The notes: generated by a model not told the origin, from the letters alone. A stretch of DNA of 64,000 nt from Peptococcaceae bacterium BRH_c8a (GCA_000961575.1 LADP01000021.1:1-64000); one strand, 5' to 3'; positions 32,977 to 42,892 are shown, counted from the stretch's first letter. Made by a program: numbers and translations.

Positions 32977-34626
32977 TTATCGGCAACTGCTTTTGTGCAA
33001 TTTCTGCCGGTACATGTTGTCGTCCGCCCTTTTAAACAGATCTTCCATTTCAATGGCAGACTTTGCTGTGGCCCAGCCAAGGGATATACTGAGGGGAAGT
33101 GCGGGGAATGCGCGGCTGTATTCTTCTAAATTGTTGCGGATGCGCCCGGCCACTTTTTCAGCTGTGGTGGTGTCTGTACCCGGTAAAATGACCACGAATT
33201 CGTCGCCGCCCATCCGAGCCGCCACATCCTCGGCACGAATAGAGTTATTGATGGTTGAAGCAGCTGTAATTAGCAGTTCGTCGCCTTGTTTGTGGCCCAT
33301 GGTGTCGTTAACCTTTTTTAGACCGTCTACATCCCCGCAGATAATGGATACCGGGTAGTGACGTCCTTTACCCAGACGATGCATTTCTTCCTCGAAATAG
33401 GCCCGGTTGTATAGGCCGGTCAGGGCGTCGTGCATGCTCAGATAACGCAGGCGATCCTCGGTGCGGATACGCTCAGTGATGTCCCTGGCAGTGCCCCGAA
33501 AACCGGTGATGTTGCCGTTAGTATCCCGGATAGGGGAGGCCGATACCTCCAACACCCTCTTTTCACCGTCAGGCCTAATGATAGCCCATGAAAAGCCCCG
33601 TTCCGGCACATTTGAGGTGACCACCTTGTTATAGGCTTCATATATTTTGCCGGCATTTTCCTTATCAGTCATGTAACGATAGTTCCTACCGATTAATTCA
33701 TCACGGGTGAATCCAAATACCCGGGATACGGAATCGTTGACAAAAGTGAAATTGCCGTGCAGGTCTACCTCGTAAAAGACGTCTTCAATGTCTTCCAGAA
33801 GTTGCCGGTACTTTTCTTGTGACTCTCGCAGGGCGCGTTCCACCGACTTGCGTTCGGTGATATCGATCATGGAACCAACACTTTGGCCGGTACCTGGGAG
33901 CATACCAATAGTGTAAAAAATATCCTTAGTGTTGCCACTGGCGTCAATAAGCCTAAAGTCATAGTGGTTTGGCGCCTGGCCACGTTTTGTTCTTCTTTGT
34001 TTGTGGTAGCGGCTCATCAACTCCAGGTCTGCGGGGTGTACAAATTCGGTCCATTTACGTTTACCCAAGATGTCTTCACGGCGGTAACCGGTCATGTTTT
34101 CCAGTTCGCGGTTAGCCATGGTGATGGTCTTATCCTCGTCCACAACCAGCATGGCGGTGCCGGTGTGTTCAAAGGTGGCCCGGTACATGGCCTCAATTTT
34201 TTTTCGCAGGGCCAGTTCCCGTTCCAGCTGCCTACTGGTGTTGATATTAAGCGACTCAAACTCTCGCAGTTTGGTGACGTCCTGCATTATAACGATACTG
34301 CCGATGACTTTGCCCCGGTCTTGGAAGGGTGACGCAGAAACCTGCATATGACGTGTTTGACCGTTGCTGTTCAGGATGGTTCTTTCAAACTTGCTTGAAT
34401 GATTATCTATCGCACTTGAATCCTTTAAGGGGCACTGGGCAAGACAATTCCCGTCAGGATCACTAAACACCTCATAACATTTTTTACCCAGCGCTTGACG
34501 GGCGCCTAAACCGTAATATTGTTTGATGGCCTTATTTACATATAAAAGGTTTTTTTCACGATCGCTGACGTAAATTATTTCATTTAGGCAGTCTAGGATA
34601 GTGCCGGCCAATTCCAATTGGTACAT
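32977..34626 (-). CDS. PAS-domain diguanylate cyclase
   Basis: A 549-residue cytoplasmic signalling protein with three PAS domains (about 5-120, 145-255 and 260-380) and a C-terminal GGDEF domain. The first PAS contains a Cys cluster (KKCYEVF ... NCLAQCPL). The cyclase signature MGGDEF is at 472-477. The inhibitory I-site RAED precedes it by the usual five residues, so product feedback by c-di-GMP is expected. HDALTGLYNRAYFEEE marks the start of the cyclase. No membrane segment is present. It should make c-di-GMP in response to ligands of the PAS domains, perhaps redox. The start overlaps no strong Shine-Dalgarno, so the exact N terminus is less certain. Confidence 0.92.
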   Translation of the reverse strand: MYQLELAGTILDCLNEIIYVSDREKNLLYVNKAIKQYYGLGARQALGKKCYEVFSDPDGNCLAQCPLKDSSAIDNHSSKFERTILNSNGQTRHMQVSASPFQDRGKVIGSIVIMQDVTKLREFESLNINTSRQLERELALRKKIEAMYRATFEHTGTAMLVVDEDKTITMANRELENMTGYRREDILGKRKWTEFVHPADLELMSRYHKQRRTKRGQAPNHYDFRLIDASGNTKDIFYTIGMLPGTGQSVGSMIDITERKSVERALRESQEKYRQLLEDIEDVFYEVDLHGNFTFVNDSVSRVFGFTRDELIGRNYRYMTDKENAGKIYEAYNKVVTSNVPERGFSWAIIRPDGEKRVLEVSASPIRDTNGNITGFRGTARDITERIRTEDRLRYLSMHDALTGLYNRAYFEEEMHRLGKGRHYPVSIICGDVDGLKKVNDTMGHKQGDELLITAASTINNSIRAEDVAARMGGDEFVVILPGTDTTTAEKVAGRIRNNLEEYSRAFPALPLSISLGWATAKSAIEMEDLFKRADDNMYRQKLHKSSCR

Positions 34627-34692
34627 AACGAAAGCCCCCAGCTAAGAGATATTAAAGAATTGGCCAGCAAGGAAGGTTTTTCCTGCTTTTTA

Positions 34693-34750
34693 GGGGTCAG
34701 GCCTTGCAAATTTGCAAAAATAATTTTGCAAATTTGCAAGGCCTGACCCC
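34693..34750. repeat. Perfect 27-bp palindrome (GGGGTCAGGCCTTGC type)
   Basis: Arms 34693-34719 and 34724-34750 are perfect reverse complements around ataa. The same arm sequence appears, spread apart, at 18755 and 18939. It lies five bases after the engB stop and can terminate the lon-engB transcript. Confidence 0.85.
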
Positions 34751-34755
34751 CCGTT

Positions 34756-35346
34756 TTATTCTGTGGTGACCCATTTTGCTATGATGGCCCAGACATCGTC
34801 TTTGCCCTGACCGGTGGTGGATGAAAACAACACCGGCGGTTCATCTTGGGACATTTCCAGTTCGGTTTTAATTACTTTAAGGTTTTGCATGGCCCGGCTG
34901 CGGCTTAGCTTATCGGCCTTGGTGGCCACCACAGCCGCAGGGACACCGTAATGCCTCAGCCAACCCAGCATTTGTTTATCGTCGGCGGTGGGCTTGTGCC
35001 GGATATCCACCAGCATTATTAACCCGCGCAGTTGGCTGCGCCCGGTTAAATATTTTTCGACCATTTGGCCCCATTGTTCCCGCACCTGCAGCGGTACCTT
35101 GGCAAACCCATAGCCGGGCAGATCCACCAGATGAAAAAAATCGTTCACCTGAAAATAGTTAATAAGTCGAGTGCGTCCGGGGGTATTGCTGGTGCGAGCC
35201 AGTTTTCTGCGGCCCACCAGAGCGTTAAACAGGCTGGACTTACCCACATTAGAACGACCGGCCAGGGCCACCTCTGGGTGGTCCCCGGCCGGGCAGTTAT
35301 GCAATCCGGTAGCACTGGTGACAAACTCAACTGTAGTTATTTTCAT
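34756..35346 (-). CDS. engB: Ribosome-biogenesis GTPase (EngB/YsxC/YihA)
   Basis: A 196-residue GTPase of normal length with G1 GRSNVGKS (about 32-39), the switch region [12 protein letters not shown]3 DLPGYG, and G4 ATKADK. In B. subtilis YsxC is essential for assembly of the large ribosomal subunit. Its start lies inside the end of lon (20-base overlap), so translation is coupled. The order lon-engB is conserved in Firmicutes. Confidence 0.95.
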   Translation of the reverse strand: MKITTVEFVTSATGLHNCPAGDHPEVALAGRSNVGKSSLFNALVGRRKLARTSNTPGRTRLINYFQVNDFFHLVDLPGYGFAKVPLQVREQWGQMVEKYLTGRSQLRGLIMLVDIRHKPTADDKQMLGWLRHYGVPAAVVATKADKLSRSRAMQNLKVIKTELEMSQDEPPVLFSSTTGQGKDDVWAIIAKWVTTE

Positions 35347-37765
35347 TGGGCAGTTCAGCGCCTCCCTCGGTTTCTACGACGGGTCCGTAGGTCACCTCGG
35401 GTGAAACCTCCGGCGGCGGTTCTATTTCCGCTTTCCGGGGCGCCATTTTGGTTTCCCGCAGGGCGACATTGAGCACTTCGTCCATATGGTCAACCAACAC
35501 TAGCTCCAGCTGTTTTTTCACATTGGTCGGTATTTCTTCGGTGTCCTTGCGGTTATCCATGGGCAGAATAATAGTCTTGATGCCGGCCCGGTGTGCCGCC
35601 AACACTTTTTCTTTTAAACCGCCGATGGGTAGTACCCGGCCCCGGAGGGTGATTTCACCGGTCATGGCCACATCGTGACGAACCTTACGGTTGGTCAGGG
35701 CTGACGCCAGGGCTGTTGCCATGGTGATGCCTGCCGACGGGCCGTCCTTGGGTATGGCACCTTCCGGCACATGAATGTGCAGGTCGTATTTTTCAAATAC
35801 ACTTTCATTGATGCCCAGTTCAGCGGCGCGACTGCGCACGTAACTGTAACTGGCCTGGGCGGATTCCTTCATTACGTCGCCCAGCTTGCCGGTCAGGGTA
35901 AGTTTACCCTTCCCTTTGTAAATGGTAACTTCCACCTGCAGCGTATCTCCGCCTACCTCGGTCCAGGCCAGTCCGGTGGTAATACCGATTTGGTCTTCCT
36001 GCTCGGCGGTGCCGTAACGGAACCTGGGTTTACCTAAGAACTGTTCTAGTTTTTGTACGTTAACCCGCACCCGCTTGGTCTTGCCGGCCACTATTTGTTT
36101 GGCTGCTTTGCGGCATAGCGAGGCGATGTTGCGCTCCAGGTTACGCACGCCGCTTTCCCGGGTGTATTCCCGAACCACTCGCCGCACGGCTTTTTCGGAA
36201 ATCTGAATCATCTTGTCATCCATGCCGTGTTCTTTAATTTGTTTGGGTACTAAGTGGCGCATGGCGATTTGTAATTTTTCTTCTTCGGTATAGCCCGGGA
36301 TATAAATGATCTCCATGCGATCTTGCAGCGGCCTGGGGATATTGTGCTGCACATTGGCTGTGGTAATAAACATAACGTTGCTCAGGTCGTAAGGTGTTTC
36401 AATGTAGTGATCGCTAAAGGTGCTGTTTTGCTCGGGGTCCAAAACTTCCAGCAGTGCAGAAGAAGGGTCGCCCCGAAAGTCCATGCTCATTTTATCCACT
36501 TCATCCAGCAGGAAAACCGGGTTTTTGGAACCGGCAGTTTTCATGCCCTGCACAATCCGACCGGGCATTGCGCCCACGTAGGTACGCCGGTGACCGCGGA
36601 TTTCAGCCTCATCCCGCACGCCGCCCAAGGATAGACGAACGAATTTGCGTTCCAGCGCCCGGGCGATGGAACGGCCCAGCGATGTTTTACCCACGCCGGG
36701 TGGTCCCACGAAGCAGATGATGGGACCTTTCATTTTTTTAGCCAGCTTGCGGATGGCCAAATACTCAAGGATGCGCTCCTTGACAATGTCCAGGCCATAA
36801 TGATCTTCGTCCAGGACAATTTGGGCTTTATTAATATCCAACCGGTCGCGGGTGCCCTTGGTCCAGGGCAGTGCCAGCAGCCAGTCCAAGTAGTTGCGTA
36901 CCACTGTGGCCTCGGCGGCCATAGGGGGCATTTTCTCCAAACGATCTAATTCTTTAAAAGCTTTTTCCTCTACCTCTTTGGGCAATTTGGCCTTCTCTAT
37001 TTTATCCCTGAGTTCTTCGCCCTCGGCCATACGGTCGTCTTTGTCGCCCAGTTCACGCTGAATGGCTTTGATTTGCTCCCGCAGGTAGTATTCTTTTTGT
37101 GTCTTCTCCATCTGTTTGCGAACCCGGACATTAATCTTGCGTTCCAGTTCTACAATTTCCAGCTCCCTGGCCATGATGGAGCAGAGTTTTTCCAGGCGGG
37201 GCACGGTATCCACCGCCTCCAGGATAGCCTGCTTATCTTCAATGCGCAGGGTAAGATGGGAGGCCACGATATCGGCCAGCCGGCCCGGTTCCTCAATGTT
37301 TACCACTGCCACCACAGTTTCCGGCGGGATTTTTTTGCTAAGTTTAACGTATTGCTCGAACTGGGTGACCAGGTTGCGCATCAGCGCTTCTACCTGGGCA
37401 TTTTTCCCCTCTATTTCGTCATATTGCTCTATGTTAACGGTAAAATAGGGGTCCTTGCTGGCGTAATCTTTAATCCTGGCCCTGGCTATACCTTCTACCA
37501 GCACCCGAATGGTGCCGCCAGGCAGTTTTAAAAGTTGCTTGACTTCAGCCACGGTGCCAACAGTGTATATGTCTTCTTCACCGGGGTCATCGGTTTGGGC
37601 ATCTTTTTGGGTGGCCAGAAAAATAGCCCTTTCTTTAAGCATGGCTTCTTCGATGGCCTGCACTGATTTTTCTCTGCCTACGTCCAGGTGGATGACCATG
37701 TATGGAAAAACCAGTATCCCTCTTAAAGGTAAGAGGGGTAAAACCCGTTCATGTGTCGGAATCAA
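35327..37765 (-). CDS. lon: ATP-dependent protease La (Lon/LonA)
   Basis: An 812-residue Lon protease. The TTG at 37765 is chosen because AGGGAGGTG lies five bases upstream. With it the catalytic dyad falls at Ser677 (DGPSAG) and Lys720 (LKEKV), identical to B. subtilis LonA numbering. The N-terminal domain begins [20 protein letters not shown]. Walker A is GPPGVGKT (about 350-357). Family length is normal. It degrades misfolded and regulatory proteins in the cytoplasm. The C terminus has an acidic/Pro tail ([13 protein letters not shown]). Upstream by about 200 bases lies lonB, downstream engB. Confidence 0.97.
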   Translation of the reverse strand: MIPTHERVLPLLPLRGILVFPYMVIHLDVGREKSVQAIEEAMLKERAIFLATQKDAQTDDPGEEDIYTVGTVAEVKQLLKLPGGTIRVLVEGIARARIKDYASKDPYFTVNIEQYDEIEGKNAQVEALMRNLVTQFEQYVKLSKKIPPETVVAVVNIEEPGRLADIVASHLTLRIEDKQAILEAVDTVPRLEKLCSIMARELEIVELERKINVRVRKQMEKTQKEYYLREQIKAIQRELGDKDDRMAEGEELRDKIEKAKLPKEVEEKAFKELDRLEKMPPMAAEATVVRNYLDWLLALPWTKGTRDRLDINKAQIVLDEDHYGLDIVKERILEYLAIRKLAKKMKGPIICFVGPPGVGKTSLGRSIARALERKFVRLSLGGVRDEAEIRGHRRTYVGAMPGRIVQGMKTAGSKNPVFLLDEVDKMSMDFRGDPSSALLEVLDPEQNSTFSDHYIETPYDLSNVMFITTANVQHNIPRPLQDRMEIIYIPGYTEEEKLQIAMRHLVPKQIKEHGMDDKMIQISEKAVRRVVREYTRESGVRNLERNIASLCRKAAKQIVAGKTKRVRVNVQKLEQFLGKPRFRYGTAEQEDQIGITTGLAWTEVGGDTLQVEVTIYKGKGKLTLTGKLGDVMKESAQASYSYVRSRAAELGINESVFEKYDLHIHVPEGAIPKDGPSAGITMATALASALTNRKVRHDVAMTGEITLRGRVLPIGGLKEKVLAAHRAGIKTIILPMDNRKDTEEIPTNVKKQLELVLVDHMDEVLNVALRETKMAPRKAEIEPPPEVSPEVTYGPVVETEGGAELPNENNYS

Positions 37766-37972
37766 AGGGGCACCTCCCTTGGTGATTTTTGAGTGATATT
37801 TTTTATGTGCATGGACGGTTTCATTGTAACACACCTGCTAGGGCACTGCTATAGAAATAAGTGGCATGAGGGCGTGAAACCCGGCCTGAGCCGGGTTTGG
37901 GCAGGGATAATGGTGTATTGCTCCCATTTTCGACCTTGGTTAATAATCCATTACCTGGTGTTAGGCGTTGAA

Positions 37973-39688
37973 CTAAAGGTCGCCTGGAACCGGTGCTCCC
38001 GCAGCGGGAAGAAAGTTTCCGGCAGTTGGTTCCCGCCGGCCGGCCAGAGCCAGTTTCTTCTCCTGGCCGGGTAGCAGTGAGCCCTTAATTACTTCTTCCA
38101 GGGTTTCTGTGGGCACTACTTCGATTGTCTTTAAATTACGGAATCGTTCCTGATAATTATCAGCGGGGATAAACACTTTGGTGGCCCCGGCATGAGCCGC
38201 TGCCTCCACTTTGGCCACTACGCCGCCGACGGGCATCACCAGTCCCCGGATGGACACCTCGCCGGTCATGGCCACGGTATTATCCACCAAGGCGCCTGAG
38301 ACTGCCGAATAAACTGCGGTGGCTATGCCCACACCGGCGGAGGGACCGTCAACCGGTGCGCCACCGGGAAAGTTGATGTGCAGGTCGTAATCCCGATAAT
38401 CCACGCCCATGGTGTATCGCAGCACGGTGAGTACGTTTTCCACTGAACCTCGGGCCATGCTCTTACGCCTGATGGTTCGGCCCCGGTTGCCCAGTTCCTC
38501 TTCGTCAACCACCCCGGTAATCACCAGCCGGCCCTGGCCCCGCGGGGCGGGAATGGCGCCAACTTCAATCTCTAGCAGTGCGCCGGTGTTGGGTCCGTAT
38601 ACCGCCAGCCCGTTGACCAGCCCCACCTGCGGTCGGGTCGGGATCCTTTTCTCGGGCCGGGGGACGTACTGGCCGCTGTTGACCACCCACTCCACGTCTG
38701 ATTTCTTAATTTCCGTGCCTTCCTCGGTAATGACAATACCCGCCGCCAGTTGGATGATGTTTACTGCTTCCCGGCCGTTACGGGCATATTTTTGTACAGT
38801 TTCCAACGCATCGGATTCCAGGGGGAACTCAATTTTATTGGCTGCCTTGGCGGCGATGACGCCGATTTCATTTGGGTTAATTTGTCGAAAATAAATCTCC
38901 ATGCAGCGGGATCGAATTGCCGGGGGGATTTCCTCCGGGGTTCGGGTGGTGGCACCCACCATGCGAAAGTCGGCGGGCAGGCCGTTTTGGAATATATCGT
39001 GGATGTGACCGGGGATGCTGGTATCTTCAGAACTGTAATAAGCGCTTTCCAGCAGCACCTTGCGGTCTTCCATTACCTTTAATAGTTTATTCATCTGGAT
39101 GGGGTGCAGTTCGCCAATTTCATCAATAAACAGCATGCCGCCGTGCGCCTTGGTTACCGCCCCGGATTTGGGCTGTGGGATACCCGCCATACCCATGGGT
39201 CCCGCGCCCTGGTAGATGGGGTCGTGTACCGAACCAATCAGGGGATCGGCAATACCTCGTTCGTCAAAACGGGCGGTGGTAGCATCTACTTCAATGAATT
39301 TGGCATCTTCTTTAAATGGAGAAGCGGGGTTTTTTCTGGCTTCTTCCAGAATGAGCCTGGCTGCAGCCGTTTTACCCACCCCCGGAGGGCCGTAGATGAT
39401 TACATGCTGCGGGTTGGGGCCGCACAGGGCAGCTCGCAGTGATTTTAACCCCTCAAACTGGCCGACGATGTCATCAAATGTTAAGGGCCTGGTTTTTTCC
39501 GCCAGCGGTTCGGTCAGGGAGATCTGCCGCAGGCGGCGCAGCTTTTCCAACTCCTTGTGAGATTCCCTTTCCACCGCTGTTTTGTTGCCCTGTTGAGCCT
39601 TCAACAAGTTCCAGAAGTACATGCCGATAATGACGGCAAAAAACACCTGGATAAAAGTAATGAAACTGCCCACACCGGAAAACTCCAC
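37973..39688 (-). CDS. lonB: Lon-like ATP-dependent protease LonB
   Basis: A 571-residue LonB. An N-terminal membrane helix (about 7-28, FITFIQVFFAVIIGMYFW) anchors it. Walker A is YGPPGVGKT and Walker B LFIDEIGEL. The protease domain has the Ser in DGPSAGVGIATA and the Lys in GVVAKVEAA. It lacks the large N-terminal domain of LonA, as usual for LonB. In B. subtilis lonB is expressed in the forespore under sigma F; that control is not visible here. The lonB-lon order is typical. Two tandem palindromic repeats lie upstream of the start. Confidence 0.95.
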   Translation of the reverse strand: MEFSGVGSFITFIQVFFAVIIGMYFWNLLKAQQGNKTAVERESHKELEKLRRLRQISLTEPLAEKTRPLTFDDIVGQFEGLKSLRAALCGPNPQHVIIYGPPGVGKTAAARLILEEARKNPASPFKEDAKFIEVDATTARFDERGIADPLIGSVHDPIYQGAGPMGMAGIPQPKSGAVTKAHGGMLFIDEIGELHPIQMNKLLKVMEDRKVLLESAYYSSEDTSIPGHIHDIFQNGLPADFRMVGATTRTPEEIPPAIRSRCMEIYFRQINPNEIGVIAAKAANKIEFPLESDALETVQKYARNGREAVNIIQLAAGIVITEEGTEIKKSDVEWVVNSGQYVPRPEKRIPTRPQVGLVNGLAVYGPNTGALLEIEVGAIPAPRGQGRLVITGVVDEEELGNRGRTIRRKSMARGSVENVLTVLRYTMGVDYRDYDLHINFPGGAPVDGPSAGVGIATAVYSAVSGALVDNTVAMTGEVSIRGLVMPVGGVVAKVEAAAHAGATKVFIPADNYQERFRNLKTIEVVPTETLEEVIKGSLLPGQEKKLALAGRREPTAGNFLPAAGAPVPGDL

Positions 39689-39711
39689 GCATATGCCTCC
39701 TTATATACATT

Positions 39712-39822
39712 GGGGACATTCCGCAACCCCAAAGTTCTAACCTCAAATTTGAGGTGTGTCCCCTTACTATAATGACATTCCTCGGCCCCAAAGTTCTGAC
39801 CCGAAATTTGAGGTGTGTCCCC
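39712..39822. repeat. Two tandem GGGGACATTCC...AGGTGTGTCCCC repeats
   Basis: Copies at 39712-39763 and 39772-39822 share ccccaaagttctxacc and aaatttgaggtgtgtcccc. They are closely related to the pair at 26805-26932 and lie upstream of lonB. Confidence 0.8.
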
Positions 39823-40052
39823 ATTCTGCATATTCAGCCTCAGTATTTGCAAAACAAGTTATATTTAGCAGTAGCTATATTCAGTATTATTATTGCTAAC
39901 TTTTGCATAATTTATCCCGTTTTCGGAAATAAAAAACCGCCTTCAGATAGGGTTCCATACGGGTTTGGCATTACCACTTGTTGGTATATAATGTGGTAAG
40001 ATACCATTTACATGGTAGTGTTCCAAATGAATTATAAAATTTTTTTGATGTT

Positions 40053-40081
40053 TGAAAGAAAAACTATGCCGGCGTCGTCTA
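40053..40081 (+). promoter_or_regulatory. ECF-sigma-type promoter, probably autoregulatory
   Basis: TGAAAG (40053-40058), a 17-base spacer and CGTCTA (40076-40081) match the ECF group consensus (TGAAAC, 16-17 bases, CGTC). It lies 34 bases before the sigma-factor start codon. ECF sigma factors of this kind usually transcribe their own operon. A second candidate, TATAAT within gtatataatgtgg near 39987, may be a housekeeping promoter. Confidence 0.7.
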
Positions 40082-40114
40082 AAGGGATAGAGGCGGCGAA
40101 AAGAGGTTATTTAA

Positions 40115-40738
40115 TTGGTTGCGGACGAAATCCTGCTGAAAAGAGCACAGGACGGGGACAAGGCGGCCTACGGGGAACTAGTGCGTAGATACCAGGATAA
40201 AGTATATGGCCTGGCGGTGCGCATGCTGGACACCCCCGAGGATGCCCGGGATGCCGGCCAGGAAGCGTTTGTCAAGGCCTACCGGGCTTTGCCCGATTTT
40301 GATTTCCGCTCGGGGTTTGCCACTTGGCTGTATCGGATCGCTACCAATACCTGCCTGGACTTGTTGCGCAGGCGCAACCGGGAGCGCTGCCGCAGTGTCC
40401 CCATTGAAGCCGGGGCAAACGGGGCAGATAACCTGCGGGACAGCAGCCCCGGACCCGAGGAAACCTGGCTGGAACAGGAAAAAGTAAGGAGTTTGCGCCG
40501 GGCGGTGCGGGAACTGCCCGAAAATTACCGGTTGGTGTTGGTACTGCACCACTACCAGGGTTTGGGTTACAGACAGGTGGCGGAAGTCACCGGACTGTCG
40601 GAAAAAACCGTGGGTACCCGAATACACCGGGCCAAGAAAATGTTAAAGGAAAGACTTTTGGGAGGTGCAGGCGATGCGCTGTCGGACGGCAAGAAGAATG
40701 TTAGCCGCATATCAGAACGGCGAATGCCGGTCATCTGA
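40115..40738 (+). CDS. ECF RNA polymerase sigma factor (SigW-like)
   Basis: A 207-residue sigma factor. Region 2 covers about 8-90 (YGELVRRYQDKVYGLAVRML, DAGQEAFVKAYRALPDF, FATWLYRIATNTCLDLLRRR). Region 4 covers about 130-185 (LRRAVRELPENYRLVLVLHH, YRQVAEVTGLSEKTVGTRIHRAKKML). There is no region 1 or 3. The TTG start at 40115 follows AAGAGG. About 20 C-terminal residues are encoded in DNA that overlaps the anti-sigma gene by 65 bases. The operon content (anti-sigma, membrane proteins) points to envelope stress. Confidence 0.92.
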   Translation: MVADEILLKRAQDGDKAAYGELVRRYQDKVYGLAVRMLDTPEDARDAGQEAFVKAYRALPDFDFRSGFATWLYRIATNTCLDLLRRRNRERCRSVPIEAGANGADNLRDSSPGPEETWLEQEKVRSLRRAVRELPENYRLVLVLHHYQGLGYRQVAEVTGLSEKTVGTRIHRAKKMLKERLLGGAGDALSDGKKNVSRISERRMPVI

Positions 40739-41195
40739 AGCTGCGGCCCTGGAGAAACACTTGGCTGCCTGCTCCGGCTGTGCCGCTGAACTGGAAGAGT
40801 TGCGCGGCCTGGATCGCGTTTTGGATCTCTGGCAGGATGAGCCGGTACCTGTCGGGCTGTGGGAAGCTGTGATGAGCGAAGTGGATGGCATCTCCCATGC
40901 AAAAACACCACCCAAACACGCGGGTCGGGTGATGACCATTAAACCGGCCCTGCTCTTACGGGATTTGGCAGTGGCTGCCGCAGTATCCATGATTATATTC
41001 TGGGGCAGCGGCGCCTGGTTGGCCGGTGAACGTATGCTGGCCGCAGGTGAGAGTATTAACGGGGCGGTAGCGGTCTATACCAGGGTTACCGGTGCGGCGA
41101 TGGCACGGGCCACCGGTACGGCCGGGGAATATACGCGCAAGATTTTATTAGAGGAGTGGGAACAAGATGAAATGTACAAATCACCAGGAAGTTGA
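40674..41195 (+). CDS. Zinc-finger anti-sigma factor (ZAS/RsiW type)
   Basis: A 173-residue, single-helix membrane protein. The N-terminal anti-sigma domain has the zinc-binding HxxxCxxC (His29, Cys33, Cys36, in KHLAACSGC) with a preceding Cys. A membrane helix follows (about 95-117, DLAVAAAVSMIIFWGSGAWL), then an extracytoplasmic part of about 50 residues. It should hold the sigma factor at the membrane until released by stress, perhaps by regulated proteolysis as for RsiW. The ATG at 40674 has GGAGG eight bases upstream. It overlaps the sigma gene by 65 bases and the next gene by 29. Confidence 0.88.
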   Translation: MRCRTARRMLAAYQNGECRSSEAAALEKHLAACSGCAAELEELRGLDRVLDLWQDEPVPVGLWEAVMSEVDGISHAKTPPKHAGRVMTIKPALLLRDLAVAAAVSMIIFWGSGAWLAGERMLAAGESINGAVAVYTRVTGAAMARATGTAGEYTRKILLEEWEQDEMYKSPGS

Positions 41196-41784
41196 AGCCC
41201 AGGCCCTGTGCGGTATCTGTAATGCGCCGGTCTGCGATGAATGCCTGGTGCGACTACGGGACAAAGAATATTGCCTATCCTGCCTGGAGACCCGGGTGGA
41301 TACGCTGGATGGCGTGGTAAGCAGTGACAAGAGTACCATGCTGGCCTTCTTGTTTTCCCTGGTACCGGGTGCGGGGTACATGTATCTGGGGCTCATGAAC
41401 CGGGGCTTGCAGGTGATGATTCTCTTTTTCGGCACTATTTTTGTGGCCGGGATGGCCCACCTGGATCCCATTTTAGCTTTGGTGCTGCCGGTTGTTTTTT
41501 TCTATAATGTTTTTGACACCCTGCAGTTGGTGGGGCGTATGCGTGAAGGCGTGCCGGTGGAAGATAAGCCCTTCATTGATTCGCTGGGGGATAACAACTG
41601 GACCAATCTGCTGGGTTACGTGCTGGTGGGCCTGGGTATCCTGGCGCTACTTAATAATTTCCTGCCTTATTACACATTTATGAGCCAGATATTCACACCA
41701 CTGATGATTATCGCTCTGGGCGTGTTCATTTTGTATCGAAACCTGAAGAGGGGGAACGACGATGGCAGTAAAGGGAATCAATAA
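41167..41784 (+). CDS. B-box zinc-finger membrane protein
   Basis: A 205-residue protein. Residues 1-42 form a B-box-like zinc finger (CTNHQEVEAQALCGICNAPV and CDECLVRLRDKEYCLSC; ligands Cys3, His6, Cys15, Cys18, Cys23, Cys26, Cys37 and Cys40). Four membrane segments follow, the first (SLVPGAGYMYLGLMNRGLQV) of the TM2 type. This combination recurs in Firmicute envelope-stress operons, but its molecular role is not known to me. It overlaps the anti-sigma gene by 29 bases and the toastrack gene by 23. A role in the same membrane stress response is inferred from this coupling. Confidence 0.82.
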   Translation: MKCTNHQEVEAQALCGICNAPVCDECLVRLRDKEYCLSCLETRVDTLDGVVSSDKSTMLAFLFSLVPGAGYMYLGLMNRGLQVMILFFGTIFVAGMAHLDPILALVLPVVFFYNVFDTLQLVGRMREGVPVEDKPFIDSLGDNNWTNLLGYVLVGLGILALLNNFLPYYTFMSQIFTPLMIIALGVFILYRNLKRGNDDGSKGNQ

Positions 41785-42847
41785 AGCAGGCCCGGTAACG
41801 TTTGCAGTCGGCCTAATCGGCGCCGGTCTGACGCTGCTGTTGTATAACCTGGGGGCGGTAACTACCCTGGGGTGGATGTGGAAACTGTGGCCGCTGCTAT
41901 TAATCGGCATCGGGGTGGAATACTTTATCAAAAAAGCACTGCATAGGGAAGATGAAGTGCACTTTCATGTGCCCAGCATCATTTTGATTTTAATATTAAT
42001 TTTAGTTGGTGGAACGGCGTACGCCACTACCAATGTAGGTCCCAATTTGGACAGGATTCTCGACGGGATGCCTTGGTATAATGAAGACAGAATGACATAT
42101 GCGCGTAGCTGGGAATCAGAGGCCGTGCCGGTAAATGCAGGGGACCGTTTGATGGTGGAAAACAACCTGGGTCTAATCGAATTTTTGCCTGCTGAGGGCG
42201 GGGAACTGAGTGTGCGAGCAGTAATCCGGGCGCCGGAATCAGGCCCGGTCAGGAACCAGGCTGAGCAGGTGGAACCCGAAATTATACAGGAGGGCGGCCT
42301 GATTACCGTAAAGGTGCCGGACACCAGAAGCGGAGACGGGCCTTTTAACCGTGTGGTCACCGACTTATCGGTCTATGTGCCCACAGAATTGGCCATAGAA
42401 GTACTAAGCGGTACTGGCCGGGTGGTTGCCGGTGGTCTGGATAACGATTTGAAGCTGGATGGAAATACGGGAAGTGTTGAATTTAAAAATATGTCCGGCC
42501 GGGTTGAGGTGCGGAACAACACTGGCCGGATTGAGATTAAAAATCCCGGTGGCGACGTAAAAGCCCAGACCAATACCGGTAGCATTGAAATGACTTCAGA
42601 CCGGGCCCTGGGTGCCAATTACGAGTTGACTAGTAACACTGGCCGGGTATATCTACAAATGCCCGGCGATTCTAACCTGAAGATTAATGCGGTTTCCCGC
42701 ACCGGCAATGTCTCGGTAACCGGTCTGCCTCAGGCGGAGATGCGCCGGGACGGAGCCAGGGCGGAATACAACCACACCATGGGTGAAGGTAAGGGGGTAG
42801 CTGATCTTGAGGTAGGTACCGGCTCGGTACAGATAATTGTGCAGTAA
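41762..42847 (+). CDS. LiaF/toastrack (DUF4097) membrane protein
   Basis: A 361-residue protein. Residues 10-85 hold three membrane helices of the LiaI-LiaF type (VTFAVGLIGAGLTLLLYNLG, WKLWPLLLIGIGVEYFI, and a third helix near 75). The rest is a repetitive beta-solenoid (toastrack) of the DUF4097 type with units such as LKLDGNTGSVEFKNMSGRVE and VRNNTGRIEIKNPGGDV, each with the NTG turn. Toastrack proteins scaffold membrane-stress responses (Lia, PspC types). It closes the sigma operon and is followed by a terminator. Confidence 0.85.
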   Translation: MAVKGINKAGPVTFAVGLIGAGLTLLLYNLGAVTTLGWMWKLWPLLLIGIGVEYFIKKALHREDEVHFHVPSIILILILILVGGTAYATTNVGPNLDRILDGMPWYNEDRMTYARSWESEAVPVNAGDRLMVENNLGLIEFLPAEGGELSVRAVIRAPESGPVRNQAEQVEPEIIQEGGLITVKVPDTRSGDGPFNRVVTDLSVYVPTELAIEVLSGTGRVVAGGLDNDLKLDGNTGSVEFKNMSGRVEVRNNTGRIEIKNPGGDVKAQTNTGSIEMTSDRALGANYELTSNTGRVYLQMPGDSNLKINAVSRTGNVSVTGLPQAEMRRDGARAEYNHTMGEGKGVADLEVGTGSVQIIVQ

Positions 42848-42892
42848 ATATAAAAAAGAGCCCGCAACCTTTTATCTTTAAAGTAACAGCGC

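Noticed and set aside
35327-37834. Lon starting at the ATG at 37834
   Set aside because: No ribosome site there. The TTG at 37765 has one, and it puts the catalytic Ser and Lys at the same numbers as in B. subtilis LonA.
40665-40673. GTG at 40665 as the anti-sigma start
   Set aside because: It overlaps the GGAGG site that is correctly spaced for the ATG at 40674.
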